A stretch of DNA of 64,000 bases, from contig CAZCDS010000020.1 of the NCBI GenBank assembly GCA_964497585.1, positions 34,373 through 98,372 on the forward strand, in the 5' to 3' direction. This document shows positions 1 through 8,861 of the stretch, piece after piece. A program made the translations under genes and the position numbers. The notes below the pieces were generated by a model. The model had not been told where the DNA came from. It searched no databases and worked only from the letters and a program-made list of their open reading frames with translations. The stretch's first letter is position 1; every line of letters starts with the position of its first letter. The DNA is from CAZCDS01 sp964497585 (GTDB lineage Bacteria > Desulfobacterota > Desulfomonilia > Desulfomonilales > Desulfomonilaceae).

Positions 1-365
1 CCGGCAGGTACAAGCCGGCTCAGGGAAACAACGTTTCCGATATCGACAAGCGCGTTTATCGACGGTAGCTGCTGGTCCTTGAGCACGCGCCGGGCCATGG
101 CTTCCATGGAGGGACGAAACTTGCTCGGCTTCGCTCCGAAGGAGCGATATGCTTCCCTCCAGGCCGTGATCCTTGGATCTGAAGCGAGCGCCTCCACATC
201 GAGCCGTTCCCGGAGAGAGACTTCCGCGCCCCGCAGCAGAGAAACCAGCTCTTCAGGCGAATCTCCGTTCCTGACACCGTACGCCAATACCACGCCTCTG
301 GTATACCCGGGGAATTGGGCAAACACCTCGTCTGATACTTCGTAGTACAGTTCTTTTTCTTTCAC
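1..365 (-). CDS. B3/B4 tRNA-binding-domain protein (3' end cut by window)
   Basis: The reading frame starts at a GTG preceded by GGAGGGACC and runs off the left edge, so only about 121 N-terminal residues are visible. The stretch around WREAYRSFGAKPSKFRPS followed by LPSINALVDIGNVVSL is the hallmark of the B3/B4 domain that is also found in the beta chain of phenylalanyl-tRNA synthetase. Stand-alone B3/B4 proteins are thought to bind or edit tRNA-linked amino acids, but their substrate is usually unknown. The family assignment is firm from the motif; the role is not. The gene lies downstream of pdxT on the same strand, after a 165-base gap, and may or may not share its transcript. Confidence 0.8.
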   Translation of the reverse strand, partial: MKEKELYYEVSDEVFAQFPGYTRGVVLAYGVRNGDSPEELVSLLRGAEVSLRERLDVEALASDPRITAWREAYRSFGAKPSKFRPSMEAMARRVLKDQQLPSINALVDIGNVVSLSRLVPA

Positions 366-530
366 GGTCCCTCCGTTATAGCCGGTGCCGACAGATCTCC
401 AATACCGATGCGTTTTGCAGGAAATGACTTGGACGGACTCGGCGTTTACCTGCACTATCCCACCATGGCGGGACCTGCGGGAGGCCACCAGGGTGAGAGC
501 TTGTTCCGCGGGATCGTCGGTGTGTCCACC

Positions 531-1112
531 TTATTTTTCCCCCGACAACTGCTCCACGAGCTTCAGGAAATATTCGTGGAATCTCGGGTCGTTGGTCAGC
601 TCCGGATGGAACGACGTGCCTACAAGATGCCCGCTTCGTACGGCCACGATCCTTCCGTCGTCAAGGCTGCAGATCACTTCCACATCAGGGCCGACTTGAG
701 TCACCACCGGCGCCCTGATGAAAACGCCGTGGAAAGGTTCACCTTCGATCCCCTCCACTCTGAGATCGGCTTCGAAGCTGTCGACCTGGCGACCGAACGC
801 ATTTCGTTCCACCGCGACATCGAGGATGCCCAACACGTCCTGCTCTGTACCCACGTCTCGCGCCATGAAGACCAGCCCCGCGCAGGTCCCCCACGTGGGC
901 TTGGATCGCCCGAATTGTCTGAGGGGTTCGATGAGTCCGAAGGCTCTCGCGAGTTTGGCAAAGGTCGTGCTTTCCCCTCCGGGCATGATCAGGCCGTCGA
1001 GCCCTTCCAATTGGTTTGCGAGACGCACCTCGGGCGAGTCGACGCCCAAACCTCTCAGCATTGCCGCGTGTTCTACGAACGCCCCCTGCAGGGCCAGCAC
1101 TCCGATTTTCAA
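531..1112 (-). CDS. pdxT: Pyridoxal 5'-phosphate synthase glutaminase subunit PdxT
   Basis: This 193-residue protein is the glutaminase half of the DXP-independent vitamin B6 pathway. It releases ammonia from glutamine and passes it to PdxS. The N-terminus MKIGVLALQGAFVEH, the GGESTT loop, the nucleophile motif GTCAG and the C-terminal SFHPELTND carrying the catalytic His and Glu are all typical of PdxT. The length is normal for the family. It starts 7 bases after the pdxS stop, so the pair is an operon and is probably translated together to build the 12+12 PdxST complex in the cytoplasm. Confidence 0.97.
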   Translation of the reverse strand: MKIGVLALQGAFVEHAAMLRGLGVDSPEVRLANQLEGLDGLIMPGGESTTFAKLARAFGLIEPLRQFGRSKPTWGTCAGLVFMARDVGTEQDVLGILDVAVERNAFGRQVDSFEADLRVEGIEGEPFHGVFIRAPVVTQVGPDVEVICSLDDGRIVAVRSGHLVGTSFHPELTNDPRFHEYFLKLVEQLSGEK

Positions 1113-1119
1113 TTCCGTT

Positions 1120-2001
1120 TTACCATCCTCGGCTGGCCAAGCGGGCGCTTTCCGGCAGCTCCGTGACGCCTATTCCAACCATGGGCTCGCCGAGCCCTTT
1201 GCTGATTTCGGCGAGAATCTTCGGATCTTGGAAGTGAGTTACCGATTCAACAATTGCCTTGGCTCTGGCAGCAGGATTCCCGCTCTTGAAGATTCCCGAA
1301 CCGACGAACACGCCGTCCATTCCCAGTTGCATCATCATTGCCGCGTCCGCGGGTGTTGCAATCCCGCCAGCGGCGAAGTTGACCACAGGCAAACGGCCCA
1401 GTTCGGCGGTTTCCTTCACGAGAGAATAGGGGGCTCCAATCTCCTTGGCATATGCCATCAGTTCGTCCGGCCTCATGACCGTCAGGCGTTTGATAGCGCC
1501 CTGGACTGCTCTCGCGTGGCGCACGGCTTCCACAACGTCGCCGGTTCCCGCTTCTCCTTTGGTGCGGATCATCGCGGCGCCTTCTCCGATCCTTCGCAGC
1601 GCCTCGCCGAGGTTGCGGCACCCACAGACAAAGGGCACGGTAAAATCCCACTTATCTATGTGATTCTCCTCGTCGGCCGGTGTGAGTACCTCGCTTTCGT
1701 CCACATAGTCTACTCCGAGCGCTTCAAGGATTTGTGCTTCCACGAAATGGCCGATACGACACTTTGCCATGACAGGGATGGTCACGGACTCCATGATCTG
1801 CTGGATGAGTCCCGGATCACTCATCCGTGCCACGCCTCCGTGCTCCCTGATATCCGCGGGGACTCTCTCCAACGCCATGACCGCACACGCGCCGGCATCC
1901 TCGGCGATTCGAGCGTGTTCCGGGGTCACCACGTCCATGATAACGCCACCTTTGAGCATCTGGGCGTGGCCTCGCTTAACGGTATCCGTACCTTTTTCCA
2001 T
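1120..2001 (-). CDS. pdxS: Pyridoxal 5'-phosphate synthase lyase subunit PdxS
   Basis: PdxS condenses ribose 5-phosphate, glyceraldehyde 3-phosphate and ammonia into pyridoxal 5'-phosphate. The 293-residue protein carries the well-conserved blocks KRGHAQMLKGGVIMDV (including the Schiff-base lysine), ALERVPADIR, IPVMAKCRIGHFVEAQ, YVDESEVLTPADE and the phosphate-binding NFAAGGIATPADAA. I chose the ATG that has GGGGAGAGAG just upstream rather than an in-frame GTG five codons earlier. It is the first gene of a pdxS-pdxT pair; no riboswitch or clear operator was seen in the 470 bases upstream. Confidence 0.97.
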   Translation of the reverse strand: MEKGTDTVKRGHAQMLKGGVIMDVVTPEHARIAEDAGACAVMALERVPADIREHGGVARMSDPGLIQQIMESVTIPVMAKCRIGHFVEAQILEALGVDYVDESEVLTPADEENHIDKWDFTVPFVCGCRNLGEALRRIGEGAAMIRTKGEAGTGDVVEAVRHARAVQGAIKRLTVMRPDELMAYAKEIGAPYSLVKETAELGRLPVVNFAAGGIATPADAAMMMQLGMDGVFVGSGIFKSGNPAARAKAIVESVTHFQDPKILAEISKGLGEPMVGIGVTELPESARLASRGW

Positions 2002-2472
2002 AGGCTCTCTCCCCACCGTCTTCGATTGATCAGCTTTTGTCCCCTCTTGCGGGGAAATATCTATGCCATTATACCACGCTGCCCGTCATTCGGATCGATC
2101 CGACACCTATTCCCGGTAGGTCAACCGGGAACGCGATCCATGCGCAGGGACCATCCAAAGGCATCTACCCTACAGATGCACGGGAGCCTCGACCAACTGG
2201 GTACTGAGCACGCCGCGCGACTCCTCCGGGATGTCCGGCCGAGTTGGGTGAGTGCTCTGGATTGAATCGCGCGCTTCGGAGATTTTGAACGCTTGACCGG
2301 CCACATGCACTTCAGAGAGATTACAGAGATATTCTCTCCAGGCAATTTATCAGAATAAACCTTTTGCAGGGAGATGTCCACCCAGAAATACCTGTCACGA
2401 ACGCATGATCCTCGCACATATGCGGTGGGAGGGGACCCAATACTCAGAGTCAAAGGTGGCTGCGGCTGTTCT
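2002..2472. other. Intergenic region between pdxS and a small membrane protein gene
   Basis: About 470 bases with no convincing gene. A minus-strand open frame overlaps its right part, but its translation has no recognisable pattern and its composition does not look like the flanking genes. The pdxS promoter must lie here, but I could not pick one hexamer pair with confidence. Confidence 0.5.
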
Positions 2473-2943
2473 TCAGGGAGCGGAAATGCCGTGGTGACGT
2501 TCCCTGTCATCGGGAACCAGGGTGGGGACCTCTTTGTCCACGTTGAGGCGGGTCTCGCTCTCCTTGCGACCGAATACCTTGTTTACCGCCCGGGCTCCCG
2601 TGGATCGTCGAGAACCGTGACTGCGCTCATCCCGAGAGGGCATCGGTTTGCCGGTGACTTCTCCATAGATAGAATTGAGGATTTCCTGAAGACTACTGAA
2701 AATAGTCTGCATGACCGAGGGGTCCATCTCGAACTCACCTGTCGGAGTTCGCGCCTTTTCCACGGTATCCTCGGTGATGTTGTACGCTGCGATCACGCTC
2801 CGAATGATGTTCCGCTTGCGGTGGATCTCCCTCCACGCGATCCAGGAAGCAAAAAAGGAAATCATCCCGAACACGACGCAGAGGACGAATATGATCAAGT
2901 TAAAGTATTTAATTGTTATATCGAGCAGATTCATCGATTCCAT
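2473..2943 (-). CDS. Small membrane-anchored protein of unknown function
   Basis: The 156-residue product begins with one strong hydrophobic segment at about residues 12-35 (FNLIIFVLCVVFGMISFFAS) followed by WREIHRKR, which suggests a single N-terminal anchor with the rest in the cytoplasm. The remainder is charged and helical, with an Arg/Ser-rich tail of low complexity. The start is supported by GGAGGAGG seven bases ahead of the ATG. I do not recognise the family. It lies 176 bases downstream of the GcvH-like gene on the same strand, so a link to the Hdr cluster is possible but not shown. Confidence 0.6.
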   Translation of the reverse strand: MESMNLLDITIKYFNLIIFVLCVVFGMISFFASWIAWREIHRKRNIIRSVIAAYNITEDTVEKARTPTGEFEMDPSVMQTIFSSLQEILNSIYGEVTGKPMPSRDERSHGSRRSTGARAVNKVFGRKESETRLNVDKEVPTLVPDDRERHHGISAP

Positions 2944-3119
2944 GGGAGAGCCTCCTCCGGACCACGCGCCGGCGAACCGGACCTCACGGGGAGTCAGCCC
3001 TACCAGGAAAGGGCTCTTACGTCAACGGAAATGAGCGAAGATCGCTCGGTTCATTCATCCGAGTGCGGAGGGGACCTGGCGGCCAAATCCTCCGGGAGCA
3101 AGACCACCAGCTGCACCGA

Positions 3120-3548
3120 TTACTTCTGCTCTTCGATCTTCTTGATCTCTTCCGCGATGAATTGCTTGAATTTGTCGTCAGGAGCCATGAGAGCGCCCTT
3201 CTCGCCGTCCAGGTCCGAGGGCCTGATCTTGCAGATCCATGCCTCGCCGTACGGGTCCTCGTTGATCTTCTCCGGCTCGTCTTCCAGGTCTTCGTTGATT
3301 TCCGCCACTTCTCCGGAAACCACCGCGTATATGCGCCCGACCCACTTGCCCGACTCGATGGACCCGAAGGGCTTGCCCTGGGTCACCTCATCGTCCTCTT
3401 CGGGAAGGTCGACGAAGGTAATTTCTCCCGCTTGCTTTGAAATAAACTCGGTGGCGCCCATGACCACCAGATCGCCTTCTATTTTGCACCAGAAATGGTT
3501 CTTCTCGTACAGCAGATTATCAGGGAATGAGTAACCTTCATATTCCAT
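3120..3548 (-). CDS. GcvH-like lipoyl-carrier protein
   Basis: The 142-residue protein has the glycine-cleavage H-protein fold signature: YEKNHFWCKIEGDLVVMGAT near the N-terminus and GSIESGKWVGRIYAVVSGEV, where the Lys after ESG is the expected lipoylation site. The ATG was chosen because GAGGAGGTGGCC stands directly before it; the frame is open further upstream but without a better start. No other glycine cleavage gene is nearby. It follows hdrB by 94 bases on the same strand. GcvH-like proteins beside Hdr genes are known from sulfur-oxidising sHdr systems and from many sulfate reducers, so a carrier role tied to the Hdr complex is a reasonable inference rather than glycine breakdown. Confidence 0.85.
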   Translation of the reverse strand: MEYEGYSFPDNLLYEKNHFWCKIEGDLVVMGATEFISKQAGEITFVDLPEEDDEVTQGKPFGSIESGKWVGRIYAVVSGEVAEINEDLEDEPEKINEDPYGEAWICKIRPSDLDGEKGALMAPDDKFKQFIAEEIKKIEEQK

Positions 3549-3642
3549 GGCCACCTCCTCGGAAAAGCACACTACCCGATTGTCACCACCACGGCGCCGT
3601 CTCCCCCCCATTGCGGTTCCGAATGCAGGCTCGGGGCTCGTC

Positions 3643-4518
3643 TCAGCCTTCCACAATTTTCAGAAGTTTCTTGGGTTTAACTCGATTAAGCTTGAATCCC
3701 AGGTCCTTCGACGAGATCCCCATAGCCAGACCCAGGACTTGAGGATAGTAGACCACCGGGACCTTTAAATCAAGACCTGCGCTCTTTGCGATCTTTTTTT
3801 GTTGCCCTTCGTACATCACGTTGCAGAACGGGCAGACGAGAACGAGCGCATGGGCGTCCGTCCGGGCCACGTCCTCCAGTTTCGCCAGAGCCATCGCGTT
3901 GGCCACCTCTTCGGACATGCCGAGCACCCCCCCACCGCAGCATTCCTTCAAGGTAGGATAGTCGATCGACTCTGCGCCGGTCGCCTCGATCAACGCAGCC
4001 AGCGTCCTGGGCACTTCCGGCGAATCAAATCCTTCGGTGATCTCCGAGGGCTTCAGGTAATGGCATCCGTAGTGAGGTGCGAGCTTCACCCCGGACAGCG
4101 GATTGGAAACCGCTTCACGAATGGCGTCCACGCCGAATTCTTCCCACAGGAGTCTCATGTAGTTGCGGACTCGTACCGGACCCTCGTACCTCAGCCCGAT
4201 CGGTTCGAGCCGGGTGTTGATCTCCTCCTTCAGATCGGGGTGGTGATCCAGCACATGCGCGGTTTCTGCAAGCGTTCCGGCGCAGGAATTGCACAGGGCG
4301 CATATCTCCATGCCCTCTCTATCGGCCAACGCGAGATTGCGCGCGGCCAATGCTAGCGTGTCCCGTGCGTTCATCGACTTCAAGGGGAACCCGCAGCAGC
4401 CGAATGCCTCATGATCGTGGAAGGTGATTCCGAGCCTTTCGGCAGTAAGCCGTACAGATGCCTCATAGTTGAGGTTCCGTACCGGCACGGTGCATCCAAG
4501 ATAGAGCAGAGCTTCCAT
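3643..4518 (-). CDS. hdrB: Heterodisulfide reductase subunit B-like (CCG-domain) protein
   Basis: HdrB carries the catalytic noncubane Fe-S clusters that reduce a disulfide or a related substrate. The 291-residue product shows two CCG-type blocks: FGCCGFPL with downstream ALCNSCAGTL, and ECCGGGVL with downstream VCPFCNVMYEGQQ. It begins MEALLYLGC, matching the short N-terminus of HdrB; an in-frame ATG four codons earlier (4530) is possible, and neither has a strong ribosome site. The gene follows hdrC closely (13-25 bases). Here it is likely the terminal subunit of a MetFV-Hdr complex, but whether it still acts on a disulfide cannot be read from sequence. Confidence 0.92.
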   Translation of the reverse strand: MEALLYLGCTVPVRNLNYEASVRLTAERLGITFHDHEAFGCCGFPLKSMNARDTLALAARNLALADREGMEICALCNSCAGTLAETAHVLDHHPDLKEEINTRLEPIGLRYEGPVRVRNYMRLLWEEFGVDAIREAVSNPLSGVKLAPHYGCHYLKPSEITEGFDSPEVPRTLAALIEATGAESIDYPTLKECCGGGVLGMSEEVANAMALAKLEDVARTDAHALVLVCPFCNVMYEGQQKKIAKSAGLDLKVPVVYYPQVLGLAMGISSKDLGFKLNRVKPKKLLKIVEG

Positions 4519-4543
4519 GACGGGGTCCATAGGGAACGCGCGG

Positions 4544-5011
4544 CTATTCCAACAGCAGCGCGAAATCCTCGGGGTGTTCGACGATGGGAGGCAGGCCAAG
4601 TTTCTCCCGCTTTTCGTTCTCGAAGTCCGTTATTTCGTAGAGGCGGCCGTGCTCTCGGAGCAGCTTCTTCTGGCCCGTCAAAGCCGGTGGAATGCAGTCC
4701 TCGATGACGGCGATATTCTTTATGGCAAACATCACCTCGGTAAAGCTCACGTTCTGAGGGCAGACCTCGTGGCATCCGTAGCAGGAGGAACAGAGCCAAA
4801 TGAAATCACTTTCGAGCACCTCCTTCTTCATCCCGAGTAAGGCCATTCGAATGATCTTGCGAGGATCGTACCGTCCGTCAATCGGTTCGACGGGGCAGGC
4901 CGCGGTGCACGCCTTGCACGCGAAGCAGGCCCGAATTCCTTCGCCGCCGGCTTGACGGGCAATGCGTTCCTTGAACGCTGGATCCAAGTCGTTGAGCTTG
5001 ATACGGGTCAT
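4544..5011 (-). CDS. hdrC: Heterodisulfide reductase subunit C-like ferredoxin protein
   Basis: HdrC passes electrons to HdrB through two [4Fe-4S] clusters. Both sites are visible in the 155-residue protein: CFACKACTAACPVEP near residue 30 and CSSCYGCHEVCPQNV near residue 75. The length is close to cytoplasmic HdrC. AGGAG lies 7 bases before the start. It sits between the HdrA/MvhD fusion gene (117-base gap) and hdrB, all on the minus strand, in an order matching Hdr complexes. Confidence 0.93.
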   Translation of the reverse strand: MTRIKLNDLDPAFKERIARQAGGEGIRACFACKACTAACPVEPIDGRYDPRKIIRMALLGMKKEVLESDFIWLCSSCYGCHEVCPQNVSFTEVMFAIKNIAVIEDCIPPALTGQKKLLREHGRLYEITDFENEKREKLGLPPIVEHPEDFALLLE

Positions 5012-5128
5012 GGGAATGCTCCTGTCCGAAATGCGCGCAGAGCCGAGCGAATTTGCCCTTCTCGCCTCTCAAACGTTAATGCACAATAGAAAAGCCACAA
5101 GTCCCGGCCGGTCCGACTCTGCCACCAT

Positions 5129-6745
5129 TTATGGCTCCTCGGATCGACTGCCGCGGTCCGGGGAAATGCCGATTCGTTGCTCGAGTTCACGCACGGCTCG
5201 CGCCAAGTCTGCGGGCCTGTTGCTCGCCGCGGTGGCGAAAAGAATCCGATTCGGGTCGATAGCGGCCTCTTTGAGCATTTCTGCGGCTTCTGCAGATCTT
5301 TCGGCCGCAAGGACCGTCCCATAGATCGATGCGCAATTGCCCGTGTGGCATCCTACCGACAGGACTCCCCGCGCGCCGGCCTGAAACGCCGCAAGAATAT
5401 CTGCGCGGTCTATGGTTCCCGCGCATGGTACGACGATGGGCGCCAGATTCTCCCGGACCCGCGGGCCCGCGGATGCCAGTGCGTGCACCGCAGAACGGGA
5501 GCAGAGAAATGCCGCGATCTTGCCTGGCCCGGAATCAGGCGAAAGCGCTTCTCTCAGCCGGGCCTGAATGTCCGGACTCCCCTTGGGAGGCGGCAGCGTG
5601 ATGGCCAAGACCGGGCATTCCGCCTCACAAATTCCGCATCTCACACAGCTCCAGGGGTCAACCTCGGCCCTCTTGCGAAAACTGATGGCGCCGTGCGGAC
5701 AGAGCCGGACACAGGTGAGACAGATCGTGCACCTGGCCTCGTCGATCTCAGGGGGACCGGGGAGCCCCTGTCGTTGGGGCTCTTGAGCCGCACCCTTGAG
5801 TGCGACAATCACGGACTCGATGTCTCCGACGAAGCTCTCCGTCCCCGGATTCCCCCGAGAAGGTCCTATCGCATAGATTCCGGCCTTGGGAGTATCCACA
5901 CTGAGAAATCTCGGGGACTCCGGTTGAAGGAAAGGGCGAGAGACTAAGGCAGATGGAATTGCGTCGATTAAGGGCTTGAGCGATTCCGGCGGGACCCGAT
6001 ATTCATCGACCACAAGGAGGTCGGGCTCCAGCTCCATCTCCACGCGCAGCAGGGGCTCCTGGAAGACCATCAGAGGGCCTTCGGGAGTCTCTTCCACGGT
6101 TGGGCCGGCCCCGTCGAACTTGAAGAAGAGCGTGCCTTCTTCCCGAGCGTCTCTGTAGCGTCGCTCCATGCCCGGTGCCGCGACCTTCACATCTCTCGTG
6201 AATACGTACGGCTGAACCGTGTACAGCTCCCGCAGGCCATCGATCGCGTCCAGGACCCGCGCCAATTCCGAGGGATCCGAACCTCCCTCGAGACCGCACA
6301 AAAAGACAGCATGAAACCATTGGTCTTTCGGCCCGGGTAACCCTGCACCTTGTCGCAGCGCGGACTCTAGGTCGGAAAGGGCCATGATTCGCTCGGAACG
6401 CGCCAATCCGTACTCGCTGTACTTCGCAATGACCTGGGACGGCAGAGCCGCGACGATGAAGCCGACCCGCTCCTTCGAGAGGCCTGCCGAGGACCTGATA
6501 ATCGCGTCGAAGCCACCGATAAAGCCGACGACCTCTTCCAACTCCCCTGAGACCGTTGTCAGGCCGTCGAGATCCTCCATTGCGGATCCGCCGAGGAGAA
6601 CCACTTCAAAACCCTCGCTGACAAGCCGACGGGCCAGATCGATCCCGGATCGGTCCCCGCCCAGAACGAGCACCCTGTTGAGGTTGCGTGTTTCGGGTAA
6701 GGGACTTCGGTTGAGAAAGACCGATTCCAGCCGAGGGATTTTCAC
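5129..6745 (-). CDS. HdrA-like iron-sulfur flavoprotein fused to an MvhD-like domain
   Basis: This 538-residue protein starts with a Rossmann-like stretch (RVLVLGGDRSGIDLARRL), continues through an FAD-binding-like region, then has two [4Fe-4S] ferredoxin motifs (CTICLTCVRLCP and CVRCGICEAECP, about residues 340-380), and ends with a roughly 130-residue domain like MvhD/FrhD, with FLCSR, VVPCAG and GCHTGNC supplying four cysteines. MvhD domains link Hdr to an electron donor. The GTG start overlaps the stop of the preceding hdrA by four bases and has GGAGG upstream, so translation is coupled. In methanogens HdrA and MvhD are separate; here a second HdrA-like module carries the MvhD part. Confidence 0.88.
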   Translation of the reverse strand: MKIPRLESVFLNRSPLPETRNLNRVLVLGGDRSGIDLARRLVSEGFEVVLLGGSAMEDLDGLTTVSGELEEVVGFIGGFDAIIRSSAGLSKERVGFIVAALPSQVIAKYSEYGLARSERIMALSDLESALRQGAGLPGPKDQWFHAVFLCGLEGGSDPSELARVLDAIDGLRELYTVQPYVFTRDVKVAAPGMERRYRDAREEGTLFFKFDGAGPTVEETPEGPLMVFQEPLLRVEMELEPDLLVVDEYRVPPESLKPLIDAIPSALVSRPFLQPESPRFLSVDTPKAGIYAIGPSRGNPGTESFVGDIESVIVALKGAAQEPQRQGLPGPPEIDEARCTICLTCVRLCPHGAISFRKRAEVDPWSCVRCGICEAECPVLAITLPPPKGSPDIQARLREALSPDSGPGKIAAFLCSRSAVHALASAGPRVRENLAPIVVPCAGTIDRADILAAFQAGARGVLSVGCHTGNCASIYGTVLAAERSAEAAEMLKEAAIDPNRILFATAASNRPADLARAVRELEQRIGISPDRGSRSEEP

Positions 6746-7995
6746 GCTCTCCTCCCTTTTCGGGATCGGGCCAGGTAGGCGGCCGTTTCGCCCGCGGCCC
6801 TGCACGCGTGCGACACGGTTTCTTCAATGGACCGGGGTCCCTGAACTGTCCCCGCTACAAAGACGCCGGATGTGTCAACGGAGACCTCGTCGCCATCTTT
6901 CCCGACGAAGCCTTCCCTATTGGGCTTGATCCCGAGCAGTTCGGCTACCGCCCGCTGGGATGCACCTGGCGATATGCCGACGCTGAGCACAACGATGTCG
7001 AATGACTCCCGAACCCTCGTCTCTTCCGGACCCTGGTAGATCAATTCCGGCCGCCCGTCTTCTCCTGAACGGATTTCCGACGGAATTGCCCGAATGAGCC
7101 GTACTTCTCGCCGAGCCTCTTCCAAACGCCTCTCAAAATCCCGGTCGAAGGACTGGATGTCCATGTAGAACATCGACAGCTCGACTGAGGAAGATCGGTT
7201 CTTGAGCAGCCGAGCGAGCCGCAGGGCATATCCGCAGCAAACGCGTGAGCAGTAGTTCCGACCGATCCTCGGGTCGCGGCTTCCCACGCATTGAATAAAG
7301 GCAACAGCCGCCGCTCCTCCGCCCTGGTCGGGGATGATGAAATTGTGCTCCCGGAGCCGGGTCTCAAGTTCGAGCCCGGTGATCACGCCGGCAACCCTCC
7401 CGTACCCGAACCGCGGCTTCTCGCGCGGGTCGAAAGCCTCAAAGCCGCACGCGAGGATCACAGACGATGCTTCCAGTTCGAGGCGTTCGGGGCCTTTTTT
7501 CAGATCGATCGCACCTTCCGCGCAGACGTCCGCACACGCGGTGCAGGAACCGTCCAGGAAGAACGCGCACTTCTCTTCGTTGAGCGTGATCCGGCCGTCG
7601 ACCGGCGATCTGAACAGCGCGCCGGGACTGGGGCACGTGTCAAGGCACGCATTGCAGTCGTTGCACTTCTCCGGCAGCACCCTCAGAGGATTCCGGACGA
7701 GCCCCACCCGGAAATGACCATTGCAGCGCTCGATCTGCGAGAGCGTGGTCTGAAGGAACCGGGAAATTCGGTCGGACGCAGCAACCTCGTCGAGCATATC
7801 CTCCAGGATGCAGGCTCCGCAGCGCTGGCACCGGTCCGTAGCCTTGCAGCAGAAATGTGCGACGTGCCCCCCAAAGAAGGGGGCCTTCTCCACGATGGCA
7901 GACTCCAGCCCCATCCGAGCGAGGTCTCGTGCGCATCGAAGACCGGCTATGCCTCCGCCTATGATCAGCGTATCTCGCTGCATAAGGCCGGTCAC
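6742..7995 (-). CDS. hdrA: Heterodisulfide reductase subunit A-like flavoprotein
   Basis: HdrA binds FAD and is the electron-bifurcating subunit of Hdr complexes. The 417-residue protein has the dinucleotide fold at its start (TLIIGGGIAGLRCARDLA), a Cys-rich insert (CCKATDRCQRCGAC), two ferredoxin motifs (CNDCNACLDTCP and CTACADVCAEGAI) and the HdrA-typical FIQCVGSRD followed by YCSRVCCGYAL. It is shorter than a full methanogen HdrA (about 650 residues), and the missing C-terminal part appears to be supplied by the next gene. Its GTG start overlaps the metF stop by four bases, placing it firmly in the same operon. Confidence 0.93.
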   Translation of the reverse strand: MTGLMQRDTLIIGGGIAGLRCARDLARMGLESAIVEKAPFFGGHVAHFCCKATDRCQRCGACILEDMLDEVAASDRISRFLQTTLSQIERCNGHFRVGLVRNPLRVLPEKCNDCNACLDTCPSPGALFRSPVDGRITLNEEKCAFFLDGSCTACADVCAEGAIDLKKGPERLELEASSVILACGFEAFDPREKPRFGYGRVAGVITGLELETRLREHNFIIPDQGGGAAAVAFIQCVGSRDPRIGRNYCSRVCCGYALRLARLLKNRSSSVELSMFYMDIQSFDRDFERRLEEARREVRLIRAIPSEIRSGEDGRPELIYQGPEETRVRESFDIVVLSVGISPGASQRAVAELLGIKPNREGFVGKDGDEVSVDTSGVFVAGTVQGPRSIEETVSHACRAAGETAAYLARSRKGRRA

Positions 7996-8861
7996 AGCAG
8001 ATCTCCGATCTCAGACTCTCGACCGGACGCGCTGATGCACACACCGTCAACCTTTCCCGATTCCCTCAACTCGGCAACAAGATTCTTGATGTGCCGAACC
8101 GAGGAAGACCGGAACGTCTCTTCCCCCTCGCCGCGCCAGCGGTCGACCAGGTCTTCGGGAATAAACGTCCCGGGAATCGACCCGTCATGGTATCGCGCGA
8201 TCTCGCCAAAAGAGGGCAGAAGTAGACCCGCGAGAATCTTCACTTCCGTCTCTTTTATGCTCTCCTGAAACCGGTACAGCGGATCCGTCCTGAAGACGGG
8301 CAAGGAGATCAAAAAACGTGCTCCGGCAGCGAGCTTCCTTTTCACTTTCATTAACTGGGGCCCGAGGGGGTCGGCCGTCACCGCGACCGCAGCTCCAGGA
8401 AAGAACGCCGGCGGATCGTCCAGGCTATTCCCCGCGACGTCTCGGCCCGTCTCCATGTTACGCAACATCCCGAGCAATTGAACCGAATCAAGGTCGTAGA
8501 CCGGTTTGGCCTGCGGATGATCCCCGAAGGTAGGGTAGTCTCCGGAAACACAGAGGATCGTCTCTATGGAGGCCGCGGCCGCGCCGAGGGCGATCGAACC
8601 GAGAGCGAGTCTGTTAAGGTCGCGACAGGAGATGGTGAGCGCGACGTCCTTGCCTTCTCTCTTCAACCGGTCGGCGAGCAGGAGCGAGGAACCCCCCAAC
8701 ACGGCCGAAGGATTGTCCGCAACGAGAATGGTCCCCACCTTGACTTCCCACGAGGAGGCCAGTGCAACGGCATCCGAGAAATCTGTGCTCCTGGGAGGTG
8801 TCAGTCGGGCAACAACCTGAAAGGCTCCTGATTCGAGGCCTTGCCGAAAGAGGTCAGCCAA
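7992..8861 (-). CDS. metF: Methylene-tetrahydrofolate reductase
   Basis: The 289-residue protein belongs to the MetF family, which reduces methylene-tetrahydrofolate to methyl-tetrahydrofolate with a bound flavin. The pattern VVARLTPPRSTDF, TISCRDLNRLAL and LCVSGDYPTFGDHP followed by DLDSVQLL is the MetF barrel; the usual flavin and folate contacts lie in these blocks. The best start is a TTG seven bases after a perfect AAGGAGG; it overlaps the end of metV by 8 bases. The placement next to metV and hdr genes matches acetogen MetF, which works in the methyl branch of the Wood-Ljungdahl pathway in either direction. Confidence 0.92.
   Translation of the reverse strand: MADLFRQGLESGAFQVVARLTPPRSTDFSDAVALASSWEVKVGTILVADNPSAVLGGSSLLLADRLKREGKDVALTISCRDLNRLALGSIALGAAAASIETILCVSGDYPTFGDHPQAKPVYDLDSVQLLGMLRNMETGRDVAGNSLDDPPAFFPGAAVAVTADPLGPQLMKVKRKLAAGARFLISLPVFRTDPLYRFQESIKETEVKILAGLLLPSFGEIARYHDGSIPGTFIPEDLVDRWRGEGEETFRSSSVRHIKNLVAELRESGKVDGVCISASGRESEIGDLL

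Noticed and set aside
408..1166. Long plus-strand frame over pdxT
   Set aside because: It is the antisense shadow of the clearly identified pdxT and has no recognisable motif.
718..2265. 515-codon plus-strand frame across pdxT and pdxS
   Set aside because: Antisense to two certain genes; its length reflects high GC content, and no protein motif is present.
2121..2510. Minus-strand frame between pdxS and the small membrane gene
   Set aside because: No ribosome site, no pattern, and it overlaps the end of a better-supported gene.
3549..3656. Upstream extension of the GcvH-like protein
   Set aside because: The added residues are Arg-rich and unlike the family, while the internal ATG has an excellent ribosome site.
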